Positions 1-5,478 are shown, counted from the first letter of the stretch. The stretch: DNA of 6,287 nucleotides from Magnetospira sp. (GCA_028277325.1 JANQGL010000050.1:1-6287), one strand, 5' to 3'. The notes: a model not told the origin generated them from the sequence alone. Made by a program: numbers and translations.

Positions 1-16
1 TCGCGGGCGATTCACC

Positions 17-57
17 CTCACAACGGAGCCCGGCCCGACGGCCGGCTCCGTTGTGAG
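17..57. terminator. Strong hairpin, probable terminator of an upstream gene
   Basis: An inverted repeat has 13-bp perfect arms (17-29 and 45-57). Inside it, after one bulged C at position 30, is a 5-bp inner stem (31-35 with 40-44) closed by a CGAC loop. It lies before the stress protein gene, with no coding sequence between it and the window edge. No U-tract follows on either strand, so it is not a textbook intrinsic terminator. It could be a bidirectional or Rho-assisted 3' end, or an RNA-stabilising stem. Confidence 0.6.
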
Positions 58-123
58 CGATCGCGCGCGAGGCCCCAACATGATTGTCTACAGGCCCTAA
101 TCCTTTTCCGGGGGACATCGGAC

Positions 124-621
124 GTGACGGATCAGCAAGCGGTTCACCACAAGCCGGACAGCAACTACACCTTCCTCTGCGTCGTCGACGACAGCGACGA
201 ACTGAGCCAGGCTTTGCGCTTCGCCTGCCGGCGCGCCGTCAACACCGGCGCCCGCATGGCCCTGCTCTACGTCATGGAGCCGGCCGAGTTCCAGCACTGG
301 ATGTCGGTCGGCGAACTGATGCAGGCGGAACGCCGCGAGGAAGCCGAGGAGATGCTGCGCGTCGTCTCGGCGATGGTCCAGAAACGCACCGGCTCCACCC
401 CCACCCTGTTCATCCGCGAGGGCAACGTGGAGGAGGAACTGGTCAAGCTGATCGACGAGGAGCCGTCCATCTCGGTCCTGGTCCTGGGCGCGGCCAGCGG
501 CGGCGAGGGCCCCGGCCCGCTGGTCTCCTACATGGTCCAGAAAAAGGCCGGCCAGCTGCGCATTCCGGTCACCATCGTGCCCGGCAGCCTCAGCGAGGAC
601 GAGATCGACGCCATCGCCTGA
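124..621 (+). CDS. Universal stress protein (UspA family)
   Basis: This encodes 165 residues forming a single Usp domain, close to the usual 140-160 for a one-domain cytoplasmic member. Usp proteins are small alpha/beta nucleotide-binding-fold proteins linked to stress survival; partner and ligand are usually unknown. The family signs are the first strand with its acidic turn (FLCVVDDSDE, residues 17-26), a central helix rich in Glu and Arg (about 63-88), and the C-terminal strand-loop-strand LVLGAASGG...IPVTIVPG (119-154). The ATP-binding signature G-x2-G-x9-G-S/T is degenerate: after G122 the loop reads AASGGEGPGPLVSY, so ATP binding is uncertain. Residues 1-14 form a hydrophilic extension before the fold. 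The start is GTG at 124, preceded by GGGGGA (110-115) at normal spacing; no ATG lies in frame near it. The gene stands alone, and the next gene is convergent. Confidence 0.87.
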   Translation: MTDQQAVHHKPDSNYTFLCVVDDSDELSQALRFACRRAVNTGARMALLYVMEPAEFQHWMSVGELMQAERREEAEEMLRVVSAMVQKRTGSTPTLFIREGNVEEELVKLIDEEPSISVLVLGAASGGEGPGPLVSYMVQKKAGQLRIPVTIVPGSLSEDEIDAIA

Positions 622-634
622 GGCGGACGCCTCG

Positions 635-665
635 CGTCCCCCGCCCTTCGGGGCACCTCGGGACG
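635..665 (+). terminator. Hairpin after the stress protein gene
   Basis: It begins 13 bases after the TGA stop. The outer arms CGTCCC (635-640) and GGGACG (660-665) enclose a compact GCCC-TTCG-GGGC stem-loop (643-654) with the very stable UUCG tetraloop. A competing 8-bp pairing, CCCGCCCT (640-647) with AGGGCGGG (666-673), is also possible. There is no poly-U run, so intrinsic termination is likely but unproven. Confidence 0.45.
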
Positions 666-701
666 AGGGCGGGCGTTCCGATGGGATATCCACCCCGTTT
701 T

Positions 702-744
702 CCTCACCCTGAGGTGCGAACGCAGTGAGCCTCGAAGGGCGAGG
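702..744. repeat. REP-like palindromic extragenic repeat
   Basis: The outer arms CCTCACCCT (702-710) and AGGGCGAGG (736-744) pair with one mismatch. The inner arms GAGGT (711-715) and GCCTC (729-733) extend the stem around a loop that itself contains a short TGCG/CGCA palindrome. This combination, a CCTCACCCTGAGG start with GCCTCGAAGG at the end, matches from memory a dispersed intergenic repeat common in alphaproteobacterial genomes. It sits between two convergent genes, the usual place for such elements. A genome-wide copy count was not possible here. Confidence 0.65.
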
Positions 745-834
745 CGTGTCTTTGCATACCTGTCAGGATATCCTCGATACGGTCCTGATCACCCCGCGCC
801 ACCAGAAAACCCGCCGAACAACCAGCCCGGCCGA

Positions 835-1635
835 TCATCCCGGCCCCGGCGCCCCGCCGCTCCCGGAGTCCGCCTGACGGACTGCCGCCTCGCGGGCCAG
901 CTTGCGGTAGGCGCGGACGCTCAACGGGATGGTCCCCAGATAGAGGACCAGCAGCACGGTGACCGTGAGGCAGGGCGCGGTGATCATGGCGGCGGCGATC
1001 ACCACCGCCCCCAGCATCACCGGCAGCACCCCTTCCGGCGGCACCTTGACCCGCTTGAACGAGAAGGTGGGCAGCGGGCTGACCATCAGGCCGGCCGTCA
1101 GCAGCATCACCGCGACCACGAACAGCGGGTGCCGGAACGCATCGAGGCCGAACTGCACGTGGAGCAGCAGCGGCAGCAGGCCGAGCCCGGCCGCCGCCGG
1201 GGCCGGAACCCCGGTGAAGAAGCGCGACGCCCAGGCCGGCAGGTCGCCGCCGCCGTCGGTCACGTTGAAGCGGGCCAGCCGCAGCCCGCAGGCCAACGCG
1301 AACACCAGGGTCACCGTCCAGCCGAAGCGGCCGGCATCCTCCAGCGCCCACAAATACATCAGCAGCGCCGGCACCACCCCGAAGGCGACGAAGTCGGACA
1401 GCGAATCCAGCTCCGCGCCGAACTTGCTGGTCCCCTTGAGCAGCCGGGCGATGCGGCCGTCCAGGGCGTCGAGCACCGCCGCCGCCAGCACCGCCAGCAG
1501 GGCATGCTCCCATTTCTCCTGCAGCCCCCAGCGGATGGCGGTCAGGCCGGCGCTGGTCGCCAGGAGGGTCAGGATATTGGGAATGAGGACGTTGAAGTTG
1601 AGTCCGCGCAGGCGGCGGCGGCGCGGCCGGAACAT
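835..1635 (-). CDS. pssA: CDP-diacylglycerol--serine O-phosphatidyltransferase (class II phosphatidylserine synthase)
   Basis: The 266-residue integral inner-membrane enzyme transfers phosphatidyl from CDP-diacylglycerol to L-serine, giving phosphatidylserine and CMP. The complete CDP-alcohol phosphatidyltransferase signature D-x2-D-G-x2-A-R-x8-G-x3-D-x3-D is present: D56, D59, G60, A63, R64, G73, D77, D81. Those aspartates bind the divalent metals and the nucleotide. Several hydrophobic segments are seen (about 18-35, 45-58, 83-97, 106-120, 145-162, 170-186, 203-238). The N-terminus is very basic (RPRRRRLRG), and a low-complexity Gly/Ser tail follows about residue 255. The ATG at 1635 shares its A with the TGA stop of psd, so translation is probably coupled to the upstream psd. 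Both length and motif fit the class II enzyme of alphaproteobacteria and Gram-positives, not the unrelated E. coli phospholipase D-type PssA. Confidence 0.95.
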   Translation of the reverse strand: MFRPRRRRLRGLNFNVLIPNILTLLATSAGLTAIRWGLQEKWEHALLAVLAAAVLDALDGRIARLLKGTSKFGAELDSLSDFVAFGVVPALLMYLWALEDAGRFGWTVTLVFALACGLRLARFNVTDGGGDLPAWASRFFTGVPAPAAAGLGLLPLLLHVQFGLDAFRHPLFVVAVMLLTAGLMVSPLPTFSFKRVKVPPEGVLPVMLGAVVIAAAMITAPCLTVTVLLVLYLGTIPLSVRAYRKLAREAAVRQADSGSGGAPGPG

Positions 1636-2345
1636 CAGCGCACCACCCCGCTGCGCCGGCCCTCGGTGCCGTGCAGGTCGGCGATCACGGTCTCGCCGGC
1701 GACCGCCGTCTGCCCCTCGGCGACCAGCGGCGCGACGCCGTCCGGCAGATAGACATCGACCCGGCTGCCGAAACGGATCATCCCGAACCGGTCGCCGGTC
1801 CGCACCGGCTGCCCGTCGCGCACCTCGCACAGGATGCGCCGCGCCACCAGGCCGGCGATCTGCACCACCGCCAGGTCGCGCGGCGTGCCGCCGGCCGGCC
1901 GCGACAGGTCGAGGCGGAGCGACATCCGCTCGTTGTCGACGCTGGCCTTGTCCAGCGACGCATTGAGGAACCTGCCCGGCCGGTAGGCCAGCTTGCGCAC
2001 CGTGCCGCCGATCGGGATCCGGTTCACGTGCACGTTGAACACGTTCATGAACACGCAGACGCGGGGCCGCGCCGAGTCGCCCATCTCCAGCTCCGGCGGC
2101 GGCGCTGCGCGGTCCACCTTCCGCACCACGCCGTCGGCCGGGCTGACCAGCAGCCCCTCGCGGGCCGGGGTCACCCGGTCCGGGTCGCGGAAGAAGTAGA
2201 CGCACCACAGGGTCAGCAGGGCGCCGATCCAGCCGAGCGGCGGCCACAGCAGACCCAGAACGAGGGCGCCGAGCGCGAACAGGGCGATGAACGGGGTGCC
2301 GGCCGGATGGACGCGGGGCACGATGATCTTGAGAGATTCCAGCAT
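1635..2345 (-). CDS. psd: Phosphatidylserine decarboxylase proenzyme (short form)
   Basis: This 236-residue pyruvoyl-dependent enzyme decarboxylates phosphatidylserine to phosphatidylethanolamine at the inner membrane, the step after PssA. The proenzyme is expected to cleave itself between G193 and S194 (RFGS-RVDVYLP), leaving a beta chain of about 193 residues and an alpha chain of about 43 with an N-terminal pyruvoyl made from S194. Other family features are SPADG (68-72, catalytic D71) and NVFNVHVNRIP (101-111, catalytic H106). A membrane hairpin covers about 18-52 and ends in YFFRDPDR, typical of the short form, which is smaller than the roughly 320-residue E. coli Psd. The ATG at 2345 gives the complete N-terminus; a modest GGGA lies upstream. 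It is the first gene of the psd-pssA operon, and the one-base overlap suggests balanced output. Confidence 0.95.
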   Translation of the reverse strand: MLESLKIIVPRVHPAGTPFIALFALGALVLGLLWPPLGWIGALLTLWCVYFFRDPDRVTPAREGLLVSPADGVVRKVDRAAPPPELEMGDSARPRVCVFMNVFNVHVNRIPIGGTVRKLAYRPGRFLNASLDKASVDNERMSLRLDLSRPAGGTPRDLAVVQIAGLVARRILCEVRDGQPVRTGDRFGMIRFGSRVDVYLPDGVAPLVAEGQTAVAGETVIADLHGTEGRRSGVVR

Positions 2346-2558
2346 GTCTTGGTCCCGGAAACGTGGTCTTGGCGAAGAACCGTTTTACCCGGAACACGGC
2401 CGGGCCAGAAACAGTTTGGACGGCGCGCCGCACGGCATGCCCGCCGGCGCGGAGGTCACGACCCCGGCCGGCCGGACCGGTCCCTTGTAAGCCAAGGCGA
2501 TCCATGGTCCATTCAAGTCCGGTCGGGCGTACCGCGACCGCCTGGAACGGGGTTCGAC
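2346..2558. other. Divergent intergenic region between psd and the methyltransferase gene
   Basis: Promoters for both flanking genes must start here or nearby, but I see no convincing -35/-10 pair on either strand. Two small symmetric sequences are present. One is the perfect palindrome GGACCGGTCC (2474-2483); the other is CCTTG-TAAGC-CAAGG (2483-2497). Either could be an operator, but in DNA this rich in GGCC such palindromes also arise by chance. Reading frames that run through the region are extensions of flanking genes in non-coding phase. Confidence 0.4.
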
Positions 2559-3278
2559 ATGTATCTCCTTCCCCTCAATCGGGAGCAGCTTCTCGGTTTT
2601 CTGCCGCCCGGCGGCGAGGTCGCGGAAATCGGCGTCGCCGAGGGCGGGTTCTCGCGCGCCATCCTGGACCGGGCCAGGCCCGACCGGTTGCACCTGATCG
2701 ACCCCTGGGCGCACCAGAGCCGGCCGGACTACGCGAACGATCCCAACAACGCACCGGACGGGGACCAACAGGCGCGTTACGAAGGTATCCTGGCGCGGTT
2801 CGACTCCGAAATCCGCGCCGGCCGGGTGACGGTCCATCGGGCCTGCTCCCAGGACGCGGCGGCGGCGTTCGCCGACCGGCAGTTCGACTGGATCTACGTC
2901 GACGCCCTGCACAGCTACGAGGCGGTGGCGTCGGACCTCGCCGCCTTCGCGCCCAAGGTCAGGCCGGACGGATTCATCCTTGGCCATGACTACGCCAATC
3001 ACGAGTTCGCCCGGCACATGGGATTCGGGGTCATCGACGCGGTCGACGAGTTCGTCCTGAAAACCGGCTACAGCTTTCTCGCCCTGACCATGGACGCCTT
3101 CCCGACCTACGTTCTGTCGGCCGAGGCGGAAACCGCCGGCGCGGCCGGCCAACTTGTTGGCCGGCTGTTGTACAATCTGGAATCCCTGGTGCGGGTGGCC
3201 GACTACCCGAGGCGCGGCGCGATCCGTCAGAAGGCCGTTAAGATCGGAGACAGGATCAGCGCCGTGTTCGCCGTCTGA
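2559..3278 (+). CDS. Class I SAM-dependent methyltransferase (Methyltransf_24-like)
   Basis: The protein has 239 residues and a Rossmann-type methyltransferase fold. Motif I, the SAM-binding glycine loop, is EVAEIGVAEGGFSRAIL (20-36). The acidic residue ending the second strand is D48 in LHLIDPW. The fourth strand with the family's characteristic tail is FDWIYVDALHSYE (109-121), where D115, H118 and E121 are typical of this subfamily, and FILGHDY (139-145) follows. Relatives act on sugars, antibiotics or other small molecules, often beside glycosyltransferases, but none is here, so the substrate is unknown. The ATG at 2559 is chosen because GGAACGGGG (2544-2552) precedes it. The frame stays open far upstream, but only as antisense of psd. 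A 10-bp perfect inverted repeat lies within the coding sequence at 3144-3165. No close downstream partner gene exists on this strand. Confidence 0.85.
   Translation: MYLLPLNREQLLGFLPPGGEVAEIGVAEGGFSRAILDRARPDRLHLIDPWAHQSRPDYANDPNNAPDGDQQARYEGILARFDSEIRAGRVTVHRACSQDAAAAFADRQFDWIYVDALHSYEAVASDLAAFAPKVRPDGFILGHDYANHEFARHMGFGVIDAVDEFVLKTGYSFLALTMDAFPTYVLSAEAETAGAAGQLVGRLLYNLESLVRVADYPRRGAIRQKAVKIGDRISAVFAV
3144..3165. repeat. Perfect 10-bp inverted repeat inside the methyltransferase gene
   Basis: GCCGGCCAAC (3144-3153) and GTTGGCCGGC (3156-3165) are exact reverse complements separated by TT. They lie about 110 bases before the stop codon and encode part of the segment AAGQLVGRL. As RNA the two-base spacer forces a slightly shorter stem; as DNA it is a near-perfect palindrome. 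It could be incidental to GC-rich coding sequence. Confidence 0.6.
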
Positions 3279-3311
3279 AAGGGATTTGGCAGCGTCCGAC
3301 GAGCAATGATC

Positions 3312-3379
3312 CTAGTGCAGCGATCCAAACGAAAGATTCGGGCGAAGGTCGACATTCGTTTGGTGAATCGCTGCACTAG
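3312..3379. mobile_element. MITE-like inverted-repeat element with CTAG ends
   Basis: The left arm 3312-3332 begins CTAGTGCAGCGAT and continues CCAAACGA. The right arm 3356-3379 is its reverse complement, except for three extra bases (TGA, 3364-3366). The result is 13 bp plus 8 bp of exact pairing around a 23-base centre. Both outer ends are CTAG. IS630/Tc1-family elements insert at TA, often within CTAG, and duplicate the TA, so this fits a very small non-autonomous IS630-type derivative with TA at 3313-3314 and 3377-3378. No transposase is present. The alternative is a long hairpin at the methyltransferase mRNA end, 34 bases after its stop. Confidence 0.5.
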
Positions 3380-3459
3380 CGGCCGGGCGCCGTCCGCCAT
3401 CCATCCTGGACCGGGCAGGCGCGCCGTCGACCGGAAGACGCGACGGAAGTGGTATTTGT

Positions 3460-3473
3460 CATTCATATGAATG
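3460..3473. promoter_or_regulatory. 14-bp perfect AT-rich palindrome, possible operator
   Basis: CATTCATATGAATG is identical to its reverse complement and is AT-rich in an otherwise GC-rich window. It ends 40 bases upstream of the -35 box of the promoter at 3514-3542, a plausible distance for an activator or repressor dimer site. The binding protein, if any, is unknown. Confidence 0.35.
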
Positions 3474-3513
3474 GCTTGGGGATAGTCCACCATGTCCGGG
3501 CGTTGGTTTGCGC

Positions 3514-3542
3514 TTGAACGGACGCAATAACGGGACTAGAAT
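3514..3542 (+). promoter_or_regulatory. Sigma70-type promoter in the intergenic region
   Basis: The -35 box TTGAAC (3514-3519) and the -10 box TAGAAT (3537-3542; five of six consensus bases) are separated by exactly 17 bases. Transcription would start near 3549, at the beginning of the 3548-3575 hairpin. It is the best promoter-like match I see in the window, and it points into a region with no annotated gene, away from the methyltransferase and toward the 3' end of the opposing gene. Confidence 0.5.
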
Positions 3543-3547
3543 AAATC

Positions 3548-3575
3548 CGGGTAAAGGCGACGTTGTCTTTACCCG
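3548..3575 (+). ncRNA. 5' hairpin of a candidate small transcript
   Basis: CGGGTAAAG (3548-3556) and CTTTACCCG (3567-3575) form a 9-bp perfect stem that can extend inward through G-U and Watson-Crick pairs across GCGAC/GTTGT. It coincides with the predicted start of the transcript from the promoter just upstream. A 5' stem of this kind can protect a small RNA from decay or control downstream translation. It could equally be a DNA palindrome bound by a regulator near the promoter. Confidence 0.4.
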
Positions 3576-3603
3576 ATGGCGTCGAATGGAAAAGGTGGGC
3601 GAA

Positions 3604-3651
3604 ATGAAACGCAACAACAAGGCGTACGGACCGATCCTTCCGATTGTCTGA
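3604..3651 (+). CDS. Possible 15-residue microprotein or leader peptide
   Basis: ATG at 3604 to TGA at 3651 encodes MKRNNKAYGPILPIV. A Shine-Dalgarno match, AAGGTGG (3592-3598), lies at good spacing from the ATG. The peptide is basic at its N-terminus and hydrophobic at its C-terminus. It falls between the 5' hairpin and a 3' hairpin of the same predicted transcript. There is no following gene on this strand, so attenuation of a downstream gene is unlikely; a free microprotein, a dual-function RNA, or no translation at all remain possible. A longer overlapping frame from ATG 3576 (48 codons) lacks a ribosome site. I recognise no family. Confidence 0.25.
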   Translation: MKRNNKAYGPILPIV

Positions 3652-3673
3652 CCCTCGAAAGACGGAGGATCGG
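3631..3673. terminator. Hairpin between the small transcript and the opposing membrane-protein gene
   Basis: CCGATCCT (3631-3638) pairs with AGGATCGG (3666-3673). After one bulged T, CCG (3640-3642) pairs with CGG (3663-3665), giving 11 bp around a 20-base loop. It lies 17 bases past the stop of the minus-strand two-TM gene and at the end of the plus-strand tiny ORF, so it may end transcripts from both sides. No clear U-tract is present on either strand. Confidence 0.4.
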
Positions 3674-3690
3674 CGGCCCTCCGGTGCCCC

Positions 3691-4329
3691 CTACCATAGG
3701 GATCGTTTGCGGCTCTGGATGAAGGCATCCAGGTGCCGGATTGCGTCGTTTGCTTTCTCGTCATAGGGTTTGATCAGTTCGCTGTTGAGGTAGGTCAACA
3801 GCCGGATCTTGCGCTCGCTTTCAAGCCCGGCAAAGCGGGAGGTGGTCATGTCCTGCATGACGCTGTTGAGAAATCCGTCGTGCTTGTAATAATCGACGAC
3901 CGGCCCGACCACCTCCTCGGGAAGTCGCGAGAGTTCCGAAAGGTATTGTTCGAAGATCGGGTTCTTCTCCGCCTCGACCGATACGTAGGGCTGATAGTCC
4001 GGCTTTTCGCGAAGCATCTTGATCGCGTCATCGAACGATCGCGCGGACCGCTGGCGGGCCGCGTTGTTGACGGCGATCTCGGCCTTCAGGACCCGCGCGA
4101 TCGCCATCTGCGCGTTGCGTCGGGCGTCGCGCGCCTCGATCATGCCCCGGAACTGGGTCAGGAGCCAGACGATCAATGCCGCCGCCGCGGTGATCACCGC
4201 CGCCGAGGCTTTTCCGTCCAGCAACGCGGTGTCGCGCGGTACCGGGGTGTCCGCGTCTCCTCCGAGCAGCAGGATGCCGCCGAGGACCAGTCCGAACAGG
4301 ACGAAAAGGACCAGATGACCCCGACTCAC
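3691..4329 (-). CDS. Unrecognised two-TM membrane protein with cytoplasmic helical domain
   Basis: The protein has 212 residues and no family I can name. Two hydrophobic segments (about 5-23 and 42-59) flank an acidic loop, and positive charge follows the second segment (FRGMIEARDARRN), so both termini should be cytoplasmic. Residues 62-212 are charged and mostly helical. Notable segments are LKAEIAVNN (81-89), KPDYQPYV (109-116), NPIFEQYLSELSRLPEEVV (123-141), DYYKHDGFLNSVMQDM (146-161) and a long C-terminal helix ending KRSLW. No catalytic motif is seen. The GTG start at 4329 forms a GTGA overlap with the TGA stop of the upstream LysM gene and follows a G-rich run (4337-4343) that can serve as ribosome site, so the two are very likely co-translated. 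The open frame continues upstream only as out-of-phase LysM sequence. A hairpin follows its stop. Confidence 0.8.
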   Translation of the reverse strand: MSRGHLVLFVLFGLVLGGILLLGGDADTPVPRDTALLDGKASAAVITAAAALIVWLLTQFRGMIEARDARRNAQMAIARVLKAEIAVNNAARQRSARSFDDAIKMLREKPDYQPYVSVEAEKNPIFEQYLSELSRLPEEVVGPVVDYYKHDGFLNSVMQDMTTSRFAGLESERKIRLLTYLNSELIKPYDEKANDAIRHLDAFIQSRKRSLW

Positions 4330-5405
4330 CGACCATCCCCCCCGGGGCCGCCGCCCGCCCCCGATTCCACCGGCAACGCGAACACCTGGCCGGGATAGAT
4401 CAGGTCGGGGTCGCTGATCTGCTCCCGGTTGGCCTCGAAAATCAGGCTGTAGGCGAACCCGCTGCCGTAGGTGCGGCGGGCCAGCCGCCACAGGCTGTTG
4501 CCCGGCTGCACGACCACGAAGGCCTCGCCGGGCGCCAGGCCCAACGGCTCGGCATGGGAGAACGGCGTGGTCACCCGGGCCAGAACCTGGCCCGTCCCGT
4601 CGACCGAGTCGGCGCGCAAGGTGTACAGGCCGGGCGGCGTCGCGCGGTCCGGGGTGAGGGTCCAATGGCCGGACGGACCGGCCGTCGCGTCCCCCAGATG
4701 GACGTTGTCCAGGTAGACCCGCACCGTGTCGCCGGGCTGCGCGCGGCCGCCGATCGCCAGGCCGCCCGCGTCGTCGTAGTCGAGCACGTCGATGGCCAGT
4801 CCGCGCGGTCCCTCGACGCCCCTGGCCGGCGTTTGCAGGACCCGCGACGGTCCCGTTCCGTCGCGCGGCACCGCCACCGCCAGCGATCCGTCCGGCGCGG
4901 CATCGCGTCCGTGCTCGGGCACCACCAGGACCACCGCCCGGTCGGACGCCCGGCGCGTGCCGTCCGGCGCCTCCGCCTCCAGGACGAGCTGGCGGCTGCC
5001 CGGCGGCAGCGGCCGTTCCGGCAGGAACACCCATTCGCCGCGCCCGTCGGCGGTCACCTCGCCGATCAGGGTCTCGCCGTCGCGGATCGTCACCCTGGCA
5101 CCCGGCGCCGCGCGCCCCGCCATCACGCTGTCGCCGCGCGGGTTGATCCGCACCACGTCGAAGGTGGGGGGCGGAGTCGCGGTGGGGGAGTCATCCCGCG
5201 GCGCCCCCAGGGTGTCCTCCCCCGCCGGGTCCGTGCCGGCCCCCGCCGGCGGCATCACCGGACCCGCCGATTCCTGGATCGGCGGCCCCTCCTCGTCTTC
5301 GAGGATCAACAGATTGGTGCCGATCGCGATGGCCACCAGGACGATGCCGACCGCCGCCGTCAGAAGCGGTCGCATCAAGGTACCCGACTCGTCGCCATGG
5401 GACAT
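4326..5405 (-). CDS. Membrane-anchored protein with two Ig-like repeats and a C-terminal LysM domain
   Basis: With ATG 5405 the product has 359 residues. A hydrophobic anchor spans about 14-34, after a basic residue, so the rest should be periplasmic. A Pro/Gly/Asp-rich linker (about 38-80) follows. Two Ig-like beta modules come next (about 81-163 and 203-281), sharing GRAxPGxxV, a G-[ED]-xTA turn, GxW and an RxxPPG tail, which indicates an internal duplication. A LysM domain (about 296-345) has the pattern VVQPGNSLWRLARRTYG...IFEANREQI...IYPGQVFALP and should bind peptidoglycan N-acetylglucosamine chains. A Gly-rich tail ends the protein. It probably tethers inner membrane to cell wall or scaffolds envelope proteins; no enzyme domain is present. 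The start is uncertain: ATG 5405 has GGAG upstream at long spacing, ATG 5375 would remove ten residues, and upstream in-frame ATGs would add an Arg-rich stretch unlike a signal. Its stop overlaps the next gene's start. Confidence 0.85.
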   Translation of the reverse strand: MSHGDESGTLMRPLLTAAVGIVLVAIAIGTNLLILEDEEGPPIQESAGPVMPPAGAGTDPAGEDTLGAPRDDSPTATPPPTFDVVRINPRGDSVMAGRAAPGARVTIRDGETLIGEVTADGRGEWVFLPERPLPPGSRQLVLEAEAPDGTRRASDRAVVLVVPEHGRDAAPDGSLAVAVPRDGTGPSRVLQTPARGVEGPRGLAIDVLDYDDAGGLAIGGRAQPGDTVRVYLDNVHLGDATAGPSGHWTLTPDRATPPGLYTLRADSVDGTGQVLARVTTPFSHAEPLGLAPGEAFVVVQPGNSLWRLARRTYGSGFAYSLIFEANREQISDPDLIYPGQVFALPVESGAGGGPGGDGR

Positions 5406-5478
5406 GCCTGCGCTGATCTCCAAACCACACAAGACATGGTAATACGACGCACCGGGAAGCGCCATACGGCGTCGGCGG

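Larger units (their letters stand above)
3279..3690. other. Long intergenic region with mobile-element remnant and possible small transcript
   Basis: No conventional gene is found in these 412 bases between the methyltransferase stop and the 3' end of the opposing membrane-protein gene. Base composition is visibly less GC-rich from about 3450 to 3660 than in the flanking genes. In order it holds the MITE-like inverted repeat (3312-3379), a small GC hairpin (CCGTCG 3424-3429 with CGACGG 3441-3446), the palindrome at 3460-3473, a promoter (3514-3542), a hairpin (3548-3575), a 15-codon ORF (3604-3651) and a second hairpin (3631-3673). A short CCCTA-CCA-TAGGG hairpin (3689-3701) overlaps the opposing stop codon. 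Confidence 0.7.

Noticed and set aside
97..693. 198-codon minus-strand frame opposite the stress protein gene
   Set aside because: It mirrors the Usp gene, has no recognisable motif, and the plus-strand Usp frame is convincing.
835..2505. One long 556-codon minus-strand frame covering pssA and the psd region
   Set aside because: Only the part from ATG 1635 encodes PssA. The upstream part is an out-of-phase reading of psd, whose own frame has clear catalytic motifs and a proper start and stop.
1671..2558. Methyltransferase frame stays open upstream across psd, suggesting a fusion
   Set aside because: The extension is antisense to psd and rich in His, Arg and Gln, as expected for a shadow frame. 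ATG 2559 has a ribosome site directly before it and yields a complete methyltransferase.
3227..3493. 88-codon minus-strand frame spanning the MITE-like repeat
   Set aside because: Its sequence is largely the translation of the inverted repeat and of the methyltransferase 3' end in antisense. It has no ribosome site or domain.
3492..3530. 12-codon plus-strand ORF (MSGRWFALERTQ)
   Set aside because: It lies upstream of the predicted transcript start, overlaps the -35 box, and has no well-placed ribosome site.
3459..3764. 101-codon minus-strand frame over the intergenic region
   Set aside because: It overlaps the end of the two-TM gene out of phase, has atypical codon use and no motif; the promoter and hairpins on the other strand explain the region better.
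3691..5034. 447-codon version of the two-TM protein with a long N-terminal extension
   Set aside because: The extension is LysM gene sequence in the wrong phase, Gly/Arg/Ala-rich shadow. The GTG at 4329 makes a standard 4-base overlap with the LysM stop.
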